64,000 nt of DNA, from assembly GCF_011064285.1 (NCBI RefSeq), contig NZ_CP049332.1, forward strand, positions 868,001 through 932,000, read 5' to 3'. The DNA is from Vibrio ziniensis. Its GTDB lineage: Bacteria; Pseudomonadota; Gammaproteobacteria; Enterobacterales; Vibrionaceae. Of this stretch, positions 27,967-37,344 are shown piece after piece. The notes under the pieces are model-generated. The model did no database searches and had not been told where the DNA came from. It saw only the letters and a list, made by a program, of their open reading frames with translations. A program made the translations under genes and the position numbers. Position 1 is the first letter of the stretch, and each line of letters starts with the position of its first letter.

Positions 27967-29418
27967 TTAAACGTCATAAGTCGTTGACGCAGTGTCGCCG
28001 CCTGTACCAGTCCAGTTAGTGTGGAAGAACTCGCCACGTGCACGGTCTGTACGCTCATAAGTGTGAGCACCGAAGTAGTCACGCTGAGCTTGTAGTAGGT
28101 TCGCTGGTAGACGAGCAGTTGTGTAACCGTCTAGGAACGTTAGAGCAGAAGTCATACATGGCATTGGGATACCTGCTTCTAGTGATTTAGAAGCTACTTT
28201 ACGCCATGCAACTAGGCTGCTTTGTAGAATGTTTTTGAAGTACTCATCAGAGCCAAGAAACGCAAGTTCTGGGTTCTTCTCGAATGCATCACGGATATTG
28301 CCTAGGAATGCAGAGCGGATGATACAACCACCACGCCACATCAGTGCTACGTTACCGTAGTTTAGATCCCAGCCATTCTCGTTTGATGCTTCGCGCATTA
28401 GCATGAAGCCTTGAGCGTAAGAGATGATCTTAGAAGCAAGTAGAGCTTGACGTAGTGCATCAACCCACTCTTGTTTGTCGCCTGCAACTGGAGTAATCAC
28501 TTTACCGAACAATTTTTCAGCTTCAACACGTTGGTCTTTTAGTGCAGACAGACAACGAGAGAATACAGACTCAGAGATTAAAGTTAGAGGAATGCCTAGG
28601 TCTAGAGCGTTGATACCTGTCCATTTACCTGTACCTTTTTGGCCAGCAGTATCTAGGATTTTCTCAACAAGTGGCTCACCGTCTTCATCTTTGTAGCCAA
28701 GGATGTCAGCTGTGATTTCAACTAGGTAGCTGTTTAGCTCAGTCTTGTCCCAATCAGCAAATACAGCTTGCATCTCGTCTGCAGACATACCAAGACCGTC
28801 TTTCATGAACTGGTATGCTTCAGTGATTAGCTGCATGTCGCCGTATTCGATACCGTTGTGTACCATCTTGACGAAGTGACCAGCACCGTCGTTACCAACC
28901 CAGTCACAACATGGCTCGCCAGCATCAGTTTTTGCAGAGATACCTTGGAAAATAGGCTTAACTGCTTCCCAAGCTTCTGGTGCGCCGCCAGGCATGATTG
29001 AAGGTCCGAAACGAGCTCCTTCTTCACCGCCAGAAACACCAGTACCGATGAAGTGGATCCCTTTTTCACGCAGCGCTGCAACGCGGCGGTTAGTATCTGG
29101 GTAGTTAGTGTTACCGCCATCAATGATGATGTCGCCTTTGTCTAGAAGTGGTACTAGTTGGTCGATAAACGTATCAACAACTGAACCAGCACGGACCATC
29201 AGCATCACTTTACGCGGTGTTTCTAGTTTCTCTACTAGCTCTTCTAAAGTGTATGCACCAATGATGTTAGTGCCTTTAGCCGGACCTTCTAGGAACTCGT
29301 CAACTTTTGACGCAGTACGGTTGTGAGCAACAACTTTGAAGCCGTGGTCATTCATGTTAAGGATCAGGTTCTGACCCATAACTGCCAGGCCGATTACACC
29401 GATATCACCTTTCATCAT
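27967..29418 (-). CDS. gnd: 6-phosphogluconate dehydrogenase, decarboxylating
   Basis: This 483-residue enzyme oxidises 6-phosphogluconate to ribulose-5-phosphate and CO2 with NADP. GVIGLAVMGQNLILNM at the N-terminus is the Rossmann motif, GTGVSGGEEGARFGPSIMPGG near 128 is the substrate block, and HFVKMVHNGIEYGDMQLI near 185 has the catalytic Lys and the conserved IEYGD. It ends with SRARGEFFHTNWTG-type sequence. GGAG sits 7 nt before ATG 29418. It is the last gene of zwf-pgl-gnd, 12 nt after pgl. Confidence 0.97.
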   Translation of the reverse strand: MMKGDIGVIGLAVMGQNLILNMNDHGFKVVAHNRTASKVDEFLEGPAKGTNIIGAYTLEELVEKLETPRKVMLMVRAGSVVDTFIDQLVPLLDKGDIIIDGGNTNYPDTNRRVAALREKGIHFIGTGVSGGEEGARFGPSIMPGGAPEAWEAVKPIFQGISAKTDAGEPCCDWVGNDGAGHFVKMVHNGIEYGDMQLITEAYQFMKDGLGMSADEMQAVFADWDKTELNSYLVEITADILGYKDEDGEPLVEKILDTAGQKGTGKWTGINALDLGIPLTLISESVFSRCLSALKDQRVEAEKLFGKVITPVAGDKQEWVDALRQALLASKIISYAQGFMLMREASNENGWDLNYGNVALMWRGGCIIRSAFLGNIRDAFEKNPELAFLGSDEYFKNILQSSLVAWRKVASKSLEAGIPMPCMTSALTFLDGYTTARLPANLLQAQRDYFGAHTYERTDRARGEFFHTNWTGTGGDTASTTYDV

Positions 29419-29430
29419 TTGCTTTCTCCT

Positions 29431-30147
29431 TCACGCAATCTTTGTTGCTGCGTCTAAATCTAAATACCACTCTGTTTCACCAGTTTTAGACTGGATTTTC
29501 GCTGCTGGATAAGGCAGTTCAGCAGCTGGAGTAGTGTGAATTTCATGTACGATATCAATTTTGCCTGCACCAAGAACGAGGTAACTAATACGTTTCGCTG
29601 CTTCCAGAACTTTCGCTGTTTTTGACACTCGAAGTTGACCAGATTCTGGATGCGTAGCCACTACAGACAGGTTTTCATCTGCATAGTTGGTTACATTAGG
29701 AAATAGCGATGCTGTATGACCATCGGCGCCAACACCAAGCAGTATCCAATCAAAAACAGGGGTGCCGTTTTCGCATGGGATAACGTCTGCCATTTCTTTT
29801 GCAAAACGTTCAGCTTCTGCTTGTGGCTCATCTTCACCACGAATACGGTGGATGTTCTCTGCTGGAAGGTTTACTTGGCTAAACAGTAATGCGTTCGCTT
29901 CGCCGTAGTTGCTTTCTGCATCATCAGGGGCCACACAACGCTCGTCACCCCACCAGAAGTGTAGGTTTTGCCATTGAATCGCGTCTGCATAAGGAGCACT
30001 CGCCAGTAGCTTAAACAGCATTTTTGGTGTGCTACCGCCAGACAGTGAAATATGTACAGGCTTGCCGTGTTCACTGTAGCGCTGCATTTCATTCGCTAGT
30101 GATTCAACAACCTGCTCGGCTGTTTGAAAAATCTTTGAATTGATCAT
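29431..30147 (-). CDS. pgl: 6-phosphogluconolactonase
   Basis: This 238-residue protein of the NagB/Pgl fold hydrolyses 6-phosphogluconolactone. [17 protein letters not shown] near residue 40, [21 protein letters not shown] near 75 and [15 protein letters not shown] near 140 are conserved. The ATG at 30147 overlaps the zwf stop as ATGA, so translation is coupled. A longer frame to 30195 is only overlap with zwf. This is the DevB-type enzyme found in zwf operons rather than the YbhE type. Confidence 0.95.
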   Translation of the reverse strand: MINSKIFQTAEQVVESLANEMQRYSEHGKPVHISLSGGSTPKMLFKLLASAPYADAIQWQNLHFWWGDERCVAPDDAESNYGEANALLFSQVNLPAENIHRIRGEDEPQAEAERFAKEMADVIPCENGTPVFDWILLGVGADGHTASLFPNVTNYADENLSVVATHPESGQLRVSKTAKVLEAAKRISYLVLGAGKIDIVHEIHTTPAAELPYPAAKIQSKTGETEWYLDLDAATKIA

Positions 30148-31646
30148 AGTTCGCAGTAATCCGTGTCTGTAAGGTTTTTGCATGGGAAACGCCATGCTCT
30201 TCCGTCATTAATGAGAAGGTTGTCCGACTCTTTTGGTCCCCAAGTACCACATGCGTACCCATATAGGGATTGAGGGTCTTGTTTGAAGTCCAGAATGGGT
30301 TGAACAAATTTCCAACAAGCTTCTACCGCATCGGTACGAGCAAACAGTGTTGCATCACCATTCAATGCATCCAGCAGCAAGCGCTCGTAAGCGGTTAGCA
30401 TCTTCGTTTCTTCTAAAGATGCGTAGTGGAAATTCATGGAAACTTCTTTGGCTTTGAAACCTGCCCCCGGTTCTTTAAGGCCGAAGCTCATCAGGATGCC
30501 TTCATCTGGTTGAATGCGAATGATCAGCTTGTTCTCAGGCGCATTTTTACCAAATACAGGGTGAGGTGTGCGTTTAAAGTGAATAACCACTTCAGTTACA
30601 CGTGTCGGTAAACGTTTACCACTGCGAACGTAGAAAGGAATACCGTTCCAACGCCAGTTATTGATAAACATTTTTAACGCTACATACGTTTCAGTACGAG
30701 AGTCTTCCGCTACACCAGGTTCGTTACGGTAGCCTGGAAGGAACTTACCGCGTACTTCTGATTCAGTGTATTGGCCAAGTACTAGGTTATTGCGTAGGTC
30801 TTCTTCAGACAGAGGCTGAAGGCTTTGCAGAACCTTGTTAACTTCGTTACGGATAGAATCCGCGTTGATTGCCGCTGGTGGCTCCATACCGATCATTGCT
30901 AATACTTGTAGCAAGTGGTTTTGGAACATGTCACGAACGGCACCAGAGCCGTCGTAGTAACCACCGCGCTCTTCTACACCTAGGAATTCAGCTCCTGTGA
31001 TCTCAACGTAATCAATGAAGTTACGGTTCCAAAGTGGCTCAAACATACCGTTTGCAAAGCGGAACACGAGTAGGTTTTGAACAGTTTCTTTACCTAGGTA
31101 GTGATCGATACGGTAGATTTGGTGTTCTTTGAAATGGTGATGAATTTCGATATCCAGTTCTTGCGCTGATTTTAAATCGTAACCGAATGGTTTTTCGATG
31201 ATCAGACGTTTCCAACCATCTTTTTCACTGTTTAAGCCGTGAGCAGCAAGGCAAGAAGGGATCACGCCATAAAGGCTAGGAGGGGTAGCAAGGTAGAACA
31301 GGGTGTTACGTTCTTCAAATGCGTATTGGTCTGAAAGTGCGTCTAAGCGATCCTTCAGTTTTACATAATCTTCGACATCCGACGTATTGATGGCTTGATA
31401 GTGAATATATTCACAAAAAGCATCAAGAATCTCTGGTTCGGTTTTCTCTAATTCTTGAAGCGAGCGTTTCAACTTTTCTCGGTAAGAGTCGTCACTGTAT
31501 TCAGTACGACTTACGCCTAAGATTGCAAAGGATTTTGGCAGTTGGTTGCTTGCAAATAGGTGGTATAAAGCAGGAATCAACTTGCGGTAGGTTAAATCGC
31601 CCGAAGCACCAAAAATCACGATGCTGCTGTTTTCAGGTATTAACAT
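30144..31646 (-). CDS. zwf: glucose-6-phosphate 1-dehydrogenase
   Basis: This 500-residue enzyme catalyses the first step of the oxidative pentose phosphate pathway. [20 protein letters not shown] at the start is the NADP motif, and [21 protein letters not shown] near residue 178 contains the substrate-binding and catalytic Asp-His. It is first in the zwf-pgl-gnd operon. ATG 31646 is close to the expected family start. Confidence 0.97.
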   Translation of the reverse strand: MLIPENSSIVIFGASGDLTYRKLIPALYHLFASNQLPKSFAILGVSRTEYSDDSYREKLKRSLQELEKTEPEILDAFCEYIHYQAINTSDVEDYVKLKDRLDALSDQYAFEERNTLFYLATPPSLYGVIPSCLAAHGLNSEKDGWKRLIIEKPFGYDLKSAQELDIEIHHHFKEHQIYRIDHYLGKETVQNLLVFRFANGMFEPLWNRNFIDYVEITGAEFLGVEERGGYYDGSGAVRDMFQNHLLQVLAMIGMEPPAAINADSIRNEVNKVLQSLQPLSEEDLRNNLVLGQYTESEVRGKFLPGYRNEPGVAEDSRTETYVALKMFINNWRWNGIPFYVRSGKRLPTRVTEVVIHFKRTPHPVFGKNAPENKLIIRIQPDEGILMSFGLKEPGAGFKAKEVSMNFHYASLEETKMLTAYERLLLDALNGDATLFARTDAVEACWKFVQPILDFKQDPQSLYGYACGTWGPKESDNLLINDGRAWRFPCKNLTDTDYCEL

Positions 31647-32007
31647 CTTCTTTCCCTTAGAAACTAGGTGTGCCCAAAAAACAATAGAGTTATTTGGGAG
31701 CTATTTAGCAATGTGCTTACCCTAGCAGCGCAATGCACAAATAAGTAATTGGTTTTGTCTATTTTTGTCATTAGAAAAACCGAAACGCCCTTTGTACTCA
31801 ATGTCATTATTTTACATTGGACATCGGGACATGGCTGATTTGGTATCAAGATGAAATAACCAAACCAACGTGAGCTCAGTATTGTCTACGACAATTTGAC
31901 ACACATCAACTATTGTTCGCGCAATCGATTAACTTTTGTTCGATCTGTAACCATAAATTCATTTTTAGCCGTTAATAGAGCCAAAATTTGTGACTCTTTT
32001 AACCAGA
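31647..32007. other. 361-bp gap between zwf and the HD-GYP gene
   Basis: It contains the zwf promoter region (read leftwards) and the 3' end of the HD-GYP transcript. No clear terminator for the HD-GYP gene and no credible gene were seen. A 61-codon frame here has no ribosome site and was rejected. Confidence 0.4.
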
Positions 32008-34881
32008 TTAGAATTGTTGTTTCATATACGCTTTCACTGTTTTAATGTGCTGTTCCTTATCTATGTCACTGTGCTGAAATTTTTCTAAGAACATATCAGC
32101 ATATTTCTGATACACGTCTTGCTCTAGGAAGAGCAGATAAAGCTTCGGATCGATATGACCGGAAGTTGCCATCTTGGTCATTATCGAAATTGATTCTTCA
32201 ATGGTTTTGGCTTGTTTGTATGGTCGGTCATTGGACGTTAAGGCTTCAAATACATCGGCTATAGCCATAATTCGTGCCTGAACGGAAAGCTCTTCTTCGG
32301 CTAAGCCTCTCGGGTAGCCTTTACCATCCATTCGTTCATGGTGCCCACCAGCAATATCCGGTACATTTTTAAGATGTTCTGGATAGGGTAAGCGCTGCAA
32401 CATAGTGATGGTTTGAACTATGTGATCGTTGATCATAAAGCGTTCTTCATTGTTTAAAGTGCCGCCGCGAATAGATAGGTTATAAAGTTCTCCTCGGTTA
32501 TATTGATGCTCTCCCGGCTGAAGAACAAAAGGTTCTTGCCATGTGTCTTGAGGCTTGTTGTTGGCTTCCCATTTCACTTGGTGTACCTGTTTATCGGCGA
32601 TGATATTTTCCATCACAGGTAAAGCTTGTTTTTCGCCAGCACGATGAGATTCAATCCAAGATATGCCCAACTGATCATCAATGGTGCGTTTCCATTGTTT
32701 TTGGGCTATAGATTCTAGGCGAGACACATCTTCATCCGACATATATTCACCGCCAATATTGCATTTAGCGATGAAGGCAAAATCGTCGTCTAGTGCTTGC
32801 TGTGTCTGTTCTAATGCTGCTTTGAGTTGACCTTTATCACCGCCTTCAACAATACCTTGCCAGTAGTCAGACTCAGCCTGAGTTTTCAGAACCTCAAAGC
32901 GCATACGGACTTCATGTATCCGGTCGTAAATGGTTTCTAGCTTAGTAGCCTTATCAACTACGTACTCAGGCGTTGTCACTTTACCGCAGTCATGTAACCA
33001 AGCCGCTAGATTCAGCTCCTCCCACTGAGGTTTGGTCATAGAAAAATTTCGATAGTAATGAGTGTCTTTGTCGACAGCTTCTGCCAATATTTTGGTAAGG
33101 ACAGGAACTCTTTGACAGTGTCCGCCAGTATAAGGAGATTTAGTATCGATGGCGGATGCGATTAAGGTAACGAAAGCATTCAACATATCTTTTTGTTGTT
33201 GAATCTTATCAATATTGTCTTTGGCTATTTCAGCAAAGCTTAATAACTCTCGTAAGAAAGCATGCTTATCAGATTGCTCTGAGGTTATGGCTCGCTCATA
33301 GCCTAGATTCAGTAAACCGACCAACTGCTTTTGACGGTTAAGCAACGGGAAAAAATAGATGTCAGAGTTGTACAAATAATCCAGATGCTTACGCAAAATG
33401 TTGTCATTCCGTGTTAAATGAACGGTTTCTCCTTTGTTTAACTCTGCTAATAGCCAAGGCGTCGCATTTACTAAAGTGTTGAGATCGATCTTAAATGGAA
33501 TGATGGCGTGGTCGGCTATATTGGTAAATACCTCTTTCTCTGGTGAATATGTGTAGAGCTGAATTGTCTCTGCCCGCGTTACTAAATAGCTCTGGTGAGT
33601 AATAGTTTTAGCAAGAACCCCGAAATCTTGGTTAGAAGCCGTGTCTCTCAGCAATCTCAATAAGTCATGTAATGTGTGTTCCATTAACTCTATGGATTTA
33701 GTGAGGTTAGCAACTTCCTTAATCATGCTTTTGGGATAACGCGTTTTTTTAAAATCAAAACGCGCTATGTTGTGAGTTAGCTCCATCAAGTTGACTAATG
33801 GTCTGGCAAGACGAGACGAAATAAACCATACAGCGCCAAAGCAGATCAACATCAGAGCAAAAGCTGCTTGCAGCTGCTTGTTTCGCATAGAGAGCAGGCT
33901 AGCGATCAGGTCATCTTGTGGTGTCGCATCGGCTAGCAGCAGATGAATTTCAGGGCTTAACGCGACAGGTGTCAGAGTTACAGACCAAGACTCACCATCT
34001 TGCTCTACGGTTTCATACAAAGTTGAACTGCTGATACGGTTGGCTACAGGGGTGAAAATACTGGTATTTAGCTTCTGCTGAGTTGCTTCTTCATCGTCGG
34101 TAAGACTTAAGGATGTATTGTGCTGCGCCAGTACTCTGAACTGATGGTCAAACAACGCAAGCTTAGCATTTTGTGAATAGCCAATAATTGATAACTCTTT
34201 TGACAGCGAATCGAGTGTAAAGTCAGCACCCACTACCTTTTTGCCATCAGATGAACGACGTGCCAGTGTGACACCCGGAGTCTGGAATAGATAAAATACA
34301 TAGGGTTCGGTTAGACGAATAACATCGTCGTTTTCGGCAGAGGTATACCAAGGGCGTGTACGCGGGTCGAAATGGTTACTCTCTTGCTTAACATTGCCAA
34401 CTTGAGCAAGGTCCTCATCGAAGAATATGTATTCGTTCGTACCATCCACTTTGGTGAAGTTGATAAACAGTCGAGCTGTTTCAGGTGCTTTAACGCGTTC
34501 TCTGGATAGTGAATCAAACAGTGGACGAATGATCGTGAAATCTCCCTCTTCGTTGCCGAAATAGAGTGCGACCAGACTGGTTTGACGTTCGAATAGCAAT
34601 CTCATGGAAGAAAGCCAACGAGCCTGTTCCGAAGGGGGTTCGTTTTCATCGATAAAACTACTGTATGCCATAAAATCCAAAGTGGATAGGATAGGGGCAA
34701 TGCTTTTTTGAAATATGGATTCTAGTTTACGGCTATTTTCTTGGCTTAATTCTTGAGCGCTACCACTCAGTAATTGTTGTGCATGTTGTGAGCTGATGCC
34801 AATAAGCACTGCCCCTACGATGGCCGTTAAAATAAGAAATAGAGTACTAATGTGAATACTGAGTGGGTAGCGGCGCTTCAT
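32008..34881 (-). CDS. Cache/GAF/HD-GYP phosphodiesterase-like signalling protein
   Basis: About 957 residues. It has an N-terminal helix, a periplasmic dCache sensor (residues about 35-340, with ARTRPWYTSAENDD-type PDC sequence), a second helix near 350, a HAMP-like linker, a GAF-like domain (about 420-570) and a C-terminal HD-GYP domain. HDCGK near 627 and HHERMDGKGYPRGL near 845 are the two halves of the metal and substrate site for cyclic-di-GMP hydrolysis. They are about 218 residues apart against roughly 60 in ordinary HD-GYP proteins, so about 140-155 residues are inserted. ATG 34881 follows AGGG at 7 nt. It probably lowers cyclic-di-GMP in response to a periplasmic ligand, but activity is not proven. 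Confidence 0.85.
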   Translation of the reverse strand: MKRRYPLSIHISTLFLILTAIVGAVLIGISSQHAQQLLSGSAQELSQENSRKLESIFQKSIAPILSTLDFMAYSSFIDENEPPSEQARWLSSMRLLFERQTSLVALYFGNEEGDFTIIRPLFDSLSRERVKAPETARLFINFTKVDGTNEYIFFDEDLAQVGNVKQESNHFDPRTRPWYTSAENDDVIRLTEPYVFYLFQTPGVTLARRSSDGKKVVGADFTLDSLSKELSIIGYSQNAKLALFDHQFRVLAQHNTSLSLTDDEEATQQKLNTSIFTPVANRISSSTLYETVEQDGESWSVTLTPVALSPEIHLLLADATPQDDLIASLLSMRNKQLQAAFALMLICFGAVWFISSRLARPLVNLMELTHNIARFDFKKTRYPKSMIKEVANLTKSIELMEHTLHDLLRLLRDTASNQDFGVLAKTITHQSYLVTRAETIQLYTYSPEKEVFTNIADHAIIPFKIDLNTLVNATPWLLAELNKGETVHLTRNDNILRKHLDYLYNSDIYFFPLLNRQKQLVGLLNLGYERAITSEQSDKHAFLRELLSFAEIAKDNIDKIQQQKDMLNAFVTLIASAIDTKSPYTGGHCQRVPVLTKILAEAVDKDTHYYRNFSMTKPQWEELNLAAWLHDCGKVTTPEYVVDKATKLETIYDRIHEVRMRFEVLKTQAESDYWQGIVEGGDKGQLKAALEQTQQALDDDFAFIAKCNIGGEYMSDEDVSRLESIAQKQWKRTIDDQLGISWIESHRAGEKQALPVMENIIADKQVHQVKWEANNKPQDTWQEPFVLQPGEHQYNRGELYNLSIRGGTLNNEERFMINDHIVQTITMLQRLPYPEHLKNVPDIAGGHHERMDGKGYPRGLAEEELSVQARIMAIADVFEALTSNDRPYKQAKTIEESISIMTKMATSGHIDPKLYLLFLEQDVYQKYADMFLEKFQHSDIDKEQHIKTVKAYMKQQF

Positions 34882-35146
34882 GCAGAATCCCTTCAACAAA
34901 TGTTAGTTTAAGTATTGTCTAACTTAGAAAAGTTGCAAAAAATTATCTGTTGAAAATTTCACAAAATCATTAACTTATTGACCATTCTGTCTGTAATAGC
35001 ATTGTTTTTCTCTCTTATTCTAACGATAGGAGAGAAAGCCGATGGTATCCATCAATCGCTGCTCATCCATTTTTACTTATGCGGTACGGTTGTAGTTCAT
35101 AGAGGTGCTGATAAACTGCGTATATCGCGATGTCAGGAATGAAAAA

Positions 35147-35893
35147 ATGAAATTTGAAGTAGACACCCACACCCACACTTACGCAAGCGGCCATGCATAC
35201 AGTACTTTGATCGAAAATGCCAAATCGGCAAATCAAAACAACCTTACCATGTTCTGTATGACAGACCACGCAGAGACTATGCCTGGTGCACCACATTACT
35301 GGTTCTTTGCTAACCAACGTGTGATCCCTCGTTTCCTTGAAGGTGTGGCGATTATTCGCGGTATTGAGTCCAACATCATGAATGTTGCTGGTGAGGTAGA
35401 TATTCATCCGACACTCGATGAAAAACTGGATTGGGTGATTGCCAGTTTCCATGAAGCGGTTTTCAGACCTTCGAGCAAAGAAGATCACACTCAAGCTCTT
35501 ATCAATGTGATTAAGAGTGGTCGCGTAGATGCCTTGGGTCACTTAGGTAATCCAAATTATGATTTTGATTTTGAAACAGTGATAACCTGTGCGGTTGAAC
35601 ATAACGTTGCTATTGAAATTAATAACAGCACGCTTAAAGGTCACAGCAGAGTAGGAAGTGTTGAACGGTGCTACCAAATCGCTGAAGTGGCAAAACGATT
35701 AGGTGCTTGGATAACCACCGGTAGTGACGCGCATTTTTGTGAAGATGTGGGTGTGCTGACCAAAGCAGAAGAACTTCTTAACAATGTTGGTGTTGATTCC
35801 AAGCAAGTAATTACTCATAGTGCACAACAGTTCTTGAGCTTTTTGGCACTTCGCGGAAGAGAGCCGATTGAAGAGTTTTCGAACTGGTATTAA
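35147..35893 (+). CDS. ycdX: PHP-domain phosphatase, YcdX-like
   Basis: This 248-residue protein of the PHP superfamily has the trinuclear metal-site motifs [12 protein letters not shown] at the N-terminus, [13 protein letters not shown] near 38, GIESNIMN near 70, SFHEAVF near 100, [10 protein letters not shown] near 130 and [10 protein letters not shown] near 193. It matches recalled E. coli YcdX (245 residues), a zinc-dependent phosphatase linked to swarming. The natural substrate is uncertain. ATG 35147 follows AGGA. The 14 codons further upstream are not needed. Confidence 0.88.
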   Translation: MKFEVDTHTHTYASGHAYSTLIENAKSANQNNLTMFCMTDHAETMPGAPHYWFFANQRVIPRFLEGVAIIRGIESNIMNVAGEVDIHPTLDEKLDWVIASFHEAVFRPSSKEDHTQALINVIKSGRVDALGHLGNPNYDFDFETVITCAVEHNVAIEINNSTLKGHSRVGSVERCYQIAEVAKRLGAWITTGSDAHFCEDVGVLTKAEELLNNVGVDSKQVITHSAQQFLSFLALRGREPIEEFSNWY

Positions 35894-35950
35894 TAACAAA
35901 AATTATTCTGGCTTGCGGTTAACGCAAGACGAACACGGAAGAGAAAGTAA

Positions 35951-36337
35951 ATGAAGAAACTATTAACGCTTGGCCTAGGGTTGTTGCTCTCAACTCAACT
36001 GTTTGCTGCTGACTTCGACCTAAAAGCGACCATGAAGCAGATGAAGCAGGCATTCAAACAAGCTGCACAGGCTGAAACAATTGAGGATATGCAGCAACCT
36101 ATCATTGATTTAAATGAGCTGGTGGAACAAGCCAAGTTAGGTGACTATCCGCCAGAGAAAAAAAACATTTATCTTGAAGGTTTTAATAAGCTGACAGTGA
36201 CGCTAGAGAAGATTGAATCAGAGCTTCAAGCAGGAAAGTTGGAAGAGGCTAAAGCCTCGTTGAAAAACATCGATAGTCTGCGTGAAGAGTACCATGACAA
36301 ACGTAATCCAAGTATTTGGGATCGTATATTTGGTTAA
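35951..36337 (+). CDS. cybC: cytochrome b562 family protein
   Basis: This 128-residue precursor has a signal peptide (MKKLLTLGLGLLLSTQLFAA), leaving a four-helix bundle of about 108 residues. By family comparison the heme-ligating Met lies in DLKATMKQMKQ near the mature N-terminus and the His in REEYHDKRNPSIW near the C-terminus. Both candidate ligands are present, so heme binding is plausible. It is 57 nt after ycdX with a small GC-rich hairpin (CTTGCG/CGCAAG, near 35912) between. A terminator follows. Confidence 0.85.
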   Translation: MKKLLTLGLGLLLSTQLFAADFDLKATMKQMKQAFKQAAQAETIEDMQQPIIDLNELVEQAKLGDYPPEKKNIYLEGFNKLTVTLEKIESELQAGKLEEAKASLKNIDSLREEYHDKRNPSIWDRIFG

Positions 36338-36369
36338 TCTTTAAAGAACTGACACCACAGTAATTATTT

Positions 36370-36390
36370 AAGGCAGCCGATGGCTGCCTT
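36370..36390 (+). terminator. terminator after cybC
   Basis: A perfect 9-bp stem AAGGCAGCC/GGCTGCCTT with the loop GAT is followed by four more T. The IS200-type element begins within 20 nt downstream. Confidence 0.88.
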
Positions 36391-36463
36391 TTTTGTTGTA
36401 TAGAGAAAACCCCCAGCTAGGCTGGGGGTTCCGTAAAGCTTACAGCTATAAATCAGTTATATA

Positions 36464-36535
36464 ACCCCTTTCAATTTGATAAAAACGTCTTGTGGTCTGG
36501 CAACTACAAGAGTTAATTAAGAATTGAAAGGGGGT
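36464..36535 (+). promoter_or_regulatory. tnpA leader hairpin that hides the ribosome site
   Basis: ACCCCTTTCAATT (36464-36476) is complementary to AATTGAAAGGGGGT (36522-36535). The second arm contains the ribosome-binding G tract and ends 4 nt before the tnpA ATG, so the folded mRNA should block initiation. Confidence 0.7.
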
Positions 36536-36539
36536 CCCA

Positions 36540-37001
36540 ATGGGGGACGAAAAGAGCTTAGCGCACACGCGCTGGAACTGTAAATACCACATAGTCTTTG
36601 CACCGAAATATAGAAGACAAGTGTTCTACGGAGAAAAACGTAGAGCAATAGGTGAAATATTGAGGAAACTATGTGAATGGAAAAATGTGAACATTCTTGA
36701 AGCGGAATGTTGCGTGGATCATATCCACATGCTTTTAGAAATACCGCCCAAAATGAGTGTTTCAGCGTTTATGGGGTATTTGAAAGGTAAAAGTAGCCTA
36801 ATGCTTTATGAACGATTCGGGGATTTGAAGTTTAAATATCGGAATCGTGAGTTTTGGTGCCGAGGTTATTATGTAGATACGGTAGGTAAGAATACGAGCA
36901 AGATACAGAATTACATAAAGCACCAACTAGAGCAGGATAAAATGGGAGAGCAATTGTCGATCCCGTATTCAGGTAGCCCGTTTGCGGGCCGCAGGAAATA
37001 G
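36540..37001 (+). CDS. tnpA: IS200-type transposase TnpA
   Basis: This 153-residue Y1 HUH single-strand transposase has the metal-binding pair His61 and His63 (VDHIHML) and a likely nucleophile Tyr125 in the motif YIKHQ. Opening MGDEKSLAHTRWNCKYHIVF and ending SIPYSGSPFAGRRK, it closely follows the Salmonella/Escherichia IS200 transposase as recalled. No frameshift or stop is visible, so it is probably active. It excises and inserts single strands using the subterminal hairpins. Confidence 0.93.
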   Translation: MGDEKSLAHTRWNCKYHIVFAPKYRRQVFYGEKRRAIGEILRKLCEWKNVNILEAECCVDHIHMLLEIPPKMSVSAFMGYLKGKSSLMLYERFGDLKFKYRNREFWCRGYYVDTVGKNTSKIQNYIKHQLEQDKMGEQLSIPYSGSPFAGRRK

Positions 37002-37190
37002 TCATATGCAAATGTCAGATCACTACGCGCCTGCTAGGGCGCTGCCAGTAGGAGAGCCTTATAGGCGCATATGAAAAACCACCGGCTATGCCGGTGGATA
37101 CTTTTTTTTCGAAAGACTTCCAACACTCGTAGTTCTATATATTTGCCTCAACATCTGAAACTCAGTCGCTCTATACCAAGTGGCATGTTG

Positions 37191-37209
37191 TAAATGATAG
37201 TTATTATCG
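37191..37209 (+). promoter_or_regulatory. Fur-box-like operator
   Basis: TAAATGATAGTTATTATCG matches the Fur consensus in both halves and lies 135 nt upstream of the PepSY membrane protein gene. It sits inside an inverted repeat with ends CTATACCA (37171) and TGGTATAG (37230-37237). Confidence 0.6.
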
Positions 37210-37344
37210 ATGTTATTTCTCAATGTGACTGGTATAGTACGCGCCCATAAAATGAATACTTCCAATAATAAAAGTCACAAGTGGTCAGTAGACCTAAGCC
37301 TTCATGCACTCATTAGGAGTGTGCAACAGTAAAAAGGAAAGCTC

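Larger units (their letters stand above)
36402..37112 (+). mobile_element. IS200-type insertion sequence (IS200/IS605 family)
   Basis: The element is about 0.7 kb and carries one HUH transposase gene. It has subterminal hairpins instead of terminal inverted repeats. The left hairpin is at 36408-36430 (AACCCCCAGC stem) and the right hairpin at 37079-37097 (CCACCGGC stem). A third long inverted repeat (36464-36476 with 36522-36535) precedes tnpA and places the GGGGG ribosome site in a stem. In Salmonella IS200 such a 5'UTR stem and an antisense RNA keep transposase expression low (known). The outer limits are approximate because these elements make no target duplication. Confidence 0.88.

Noticed and set aside
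31664..31849. 61-codon minus-strand frame upstream of zwf
   Set aside because: Composition looks like random intergenic DNA, and it has no ribosome site or motif. It more likely holds the zwf leader.
35063..35542. 159-codon antisense frame over ycdX
   Set aside because: It lies entirely opposite conserved PHP metal-site motifs and has no independent support.
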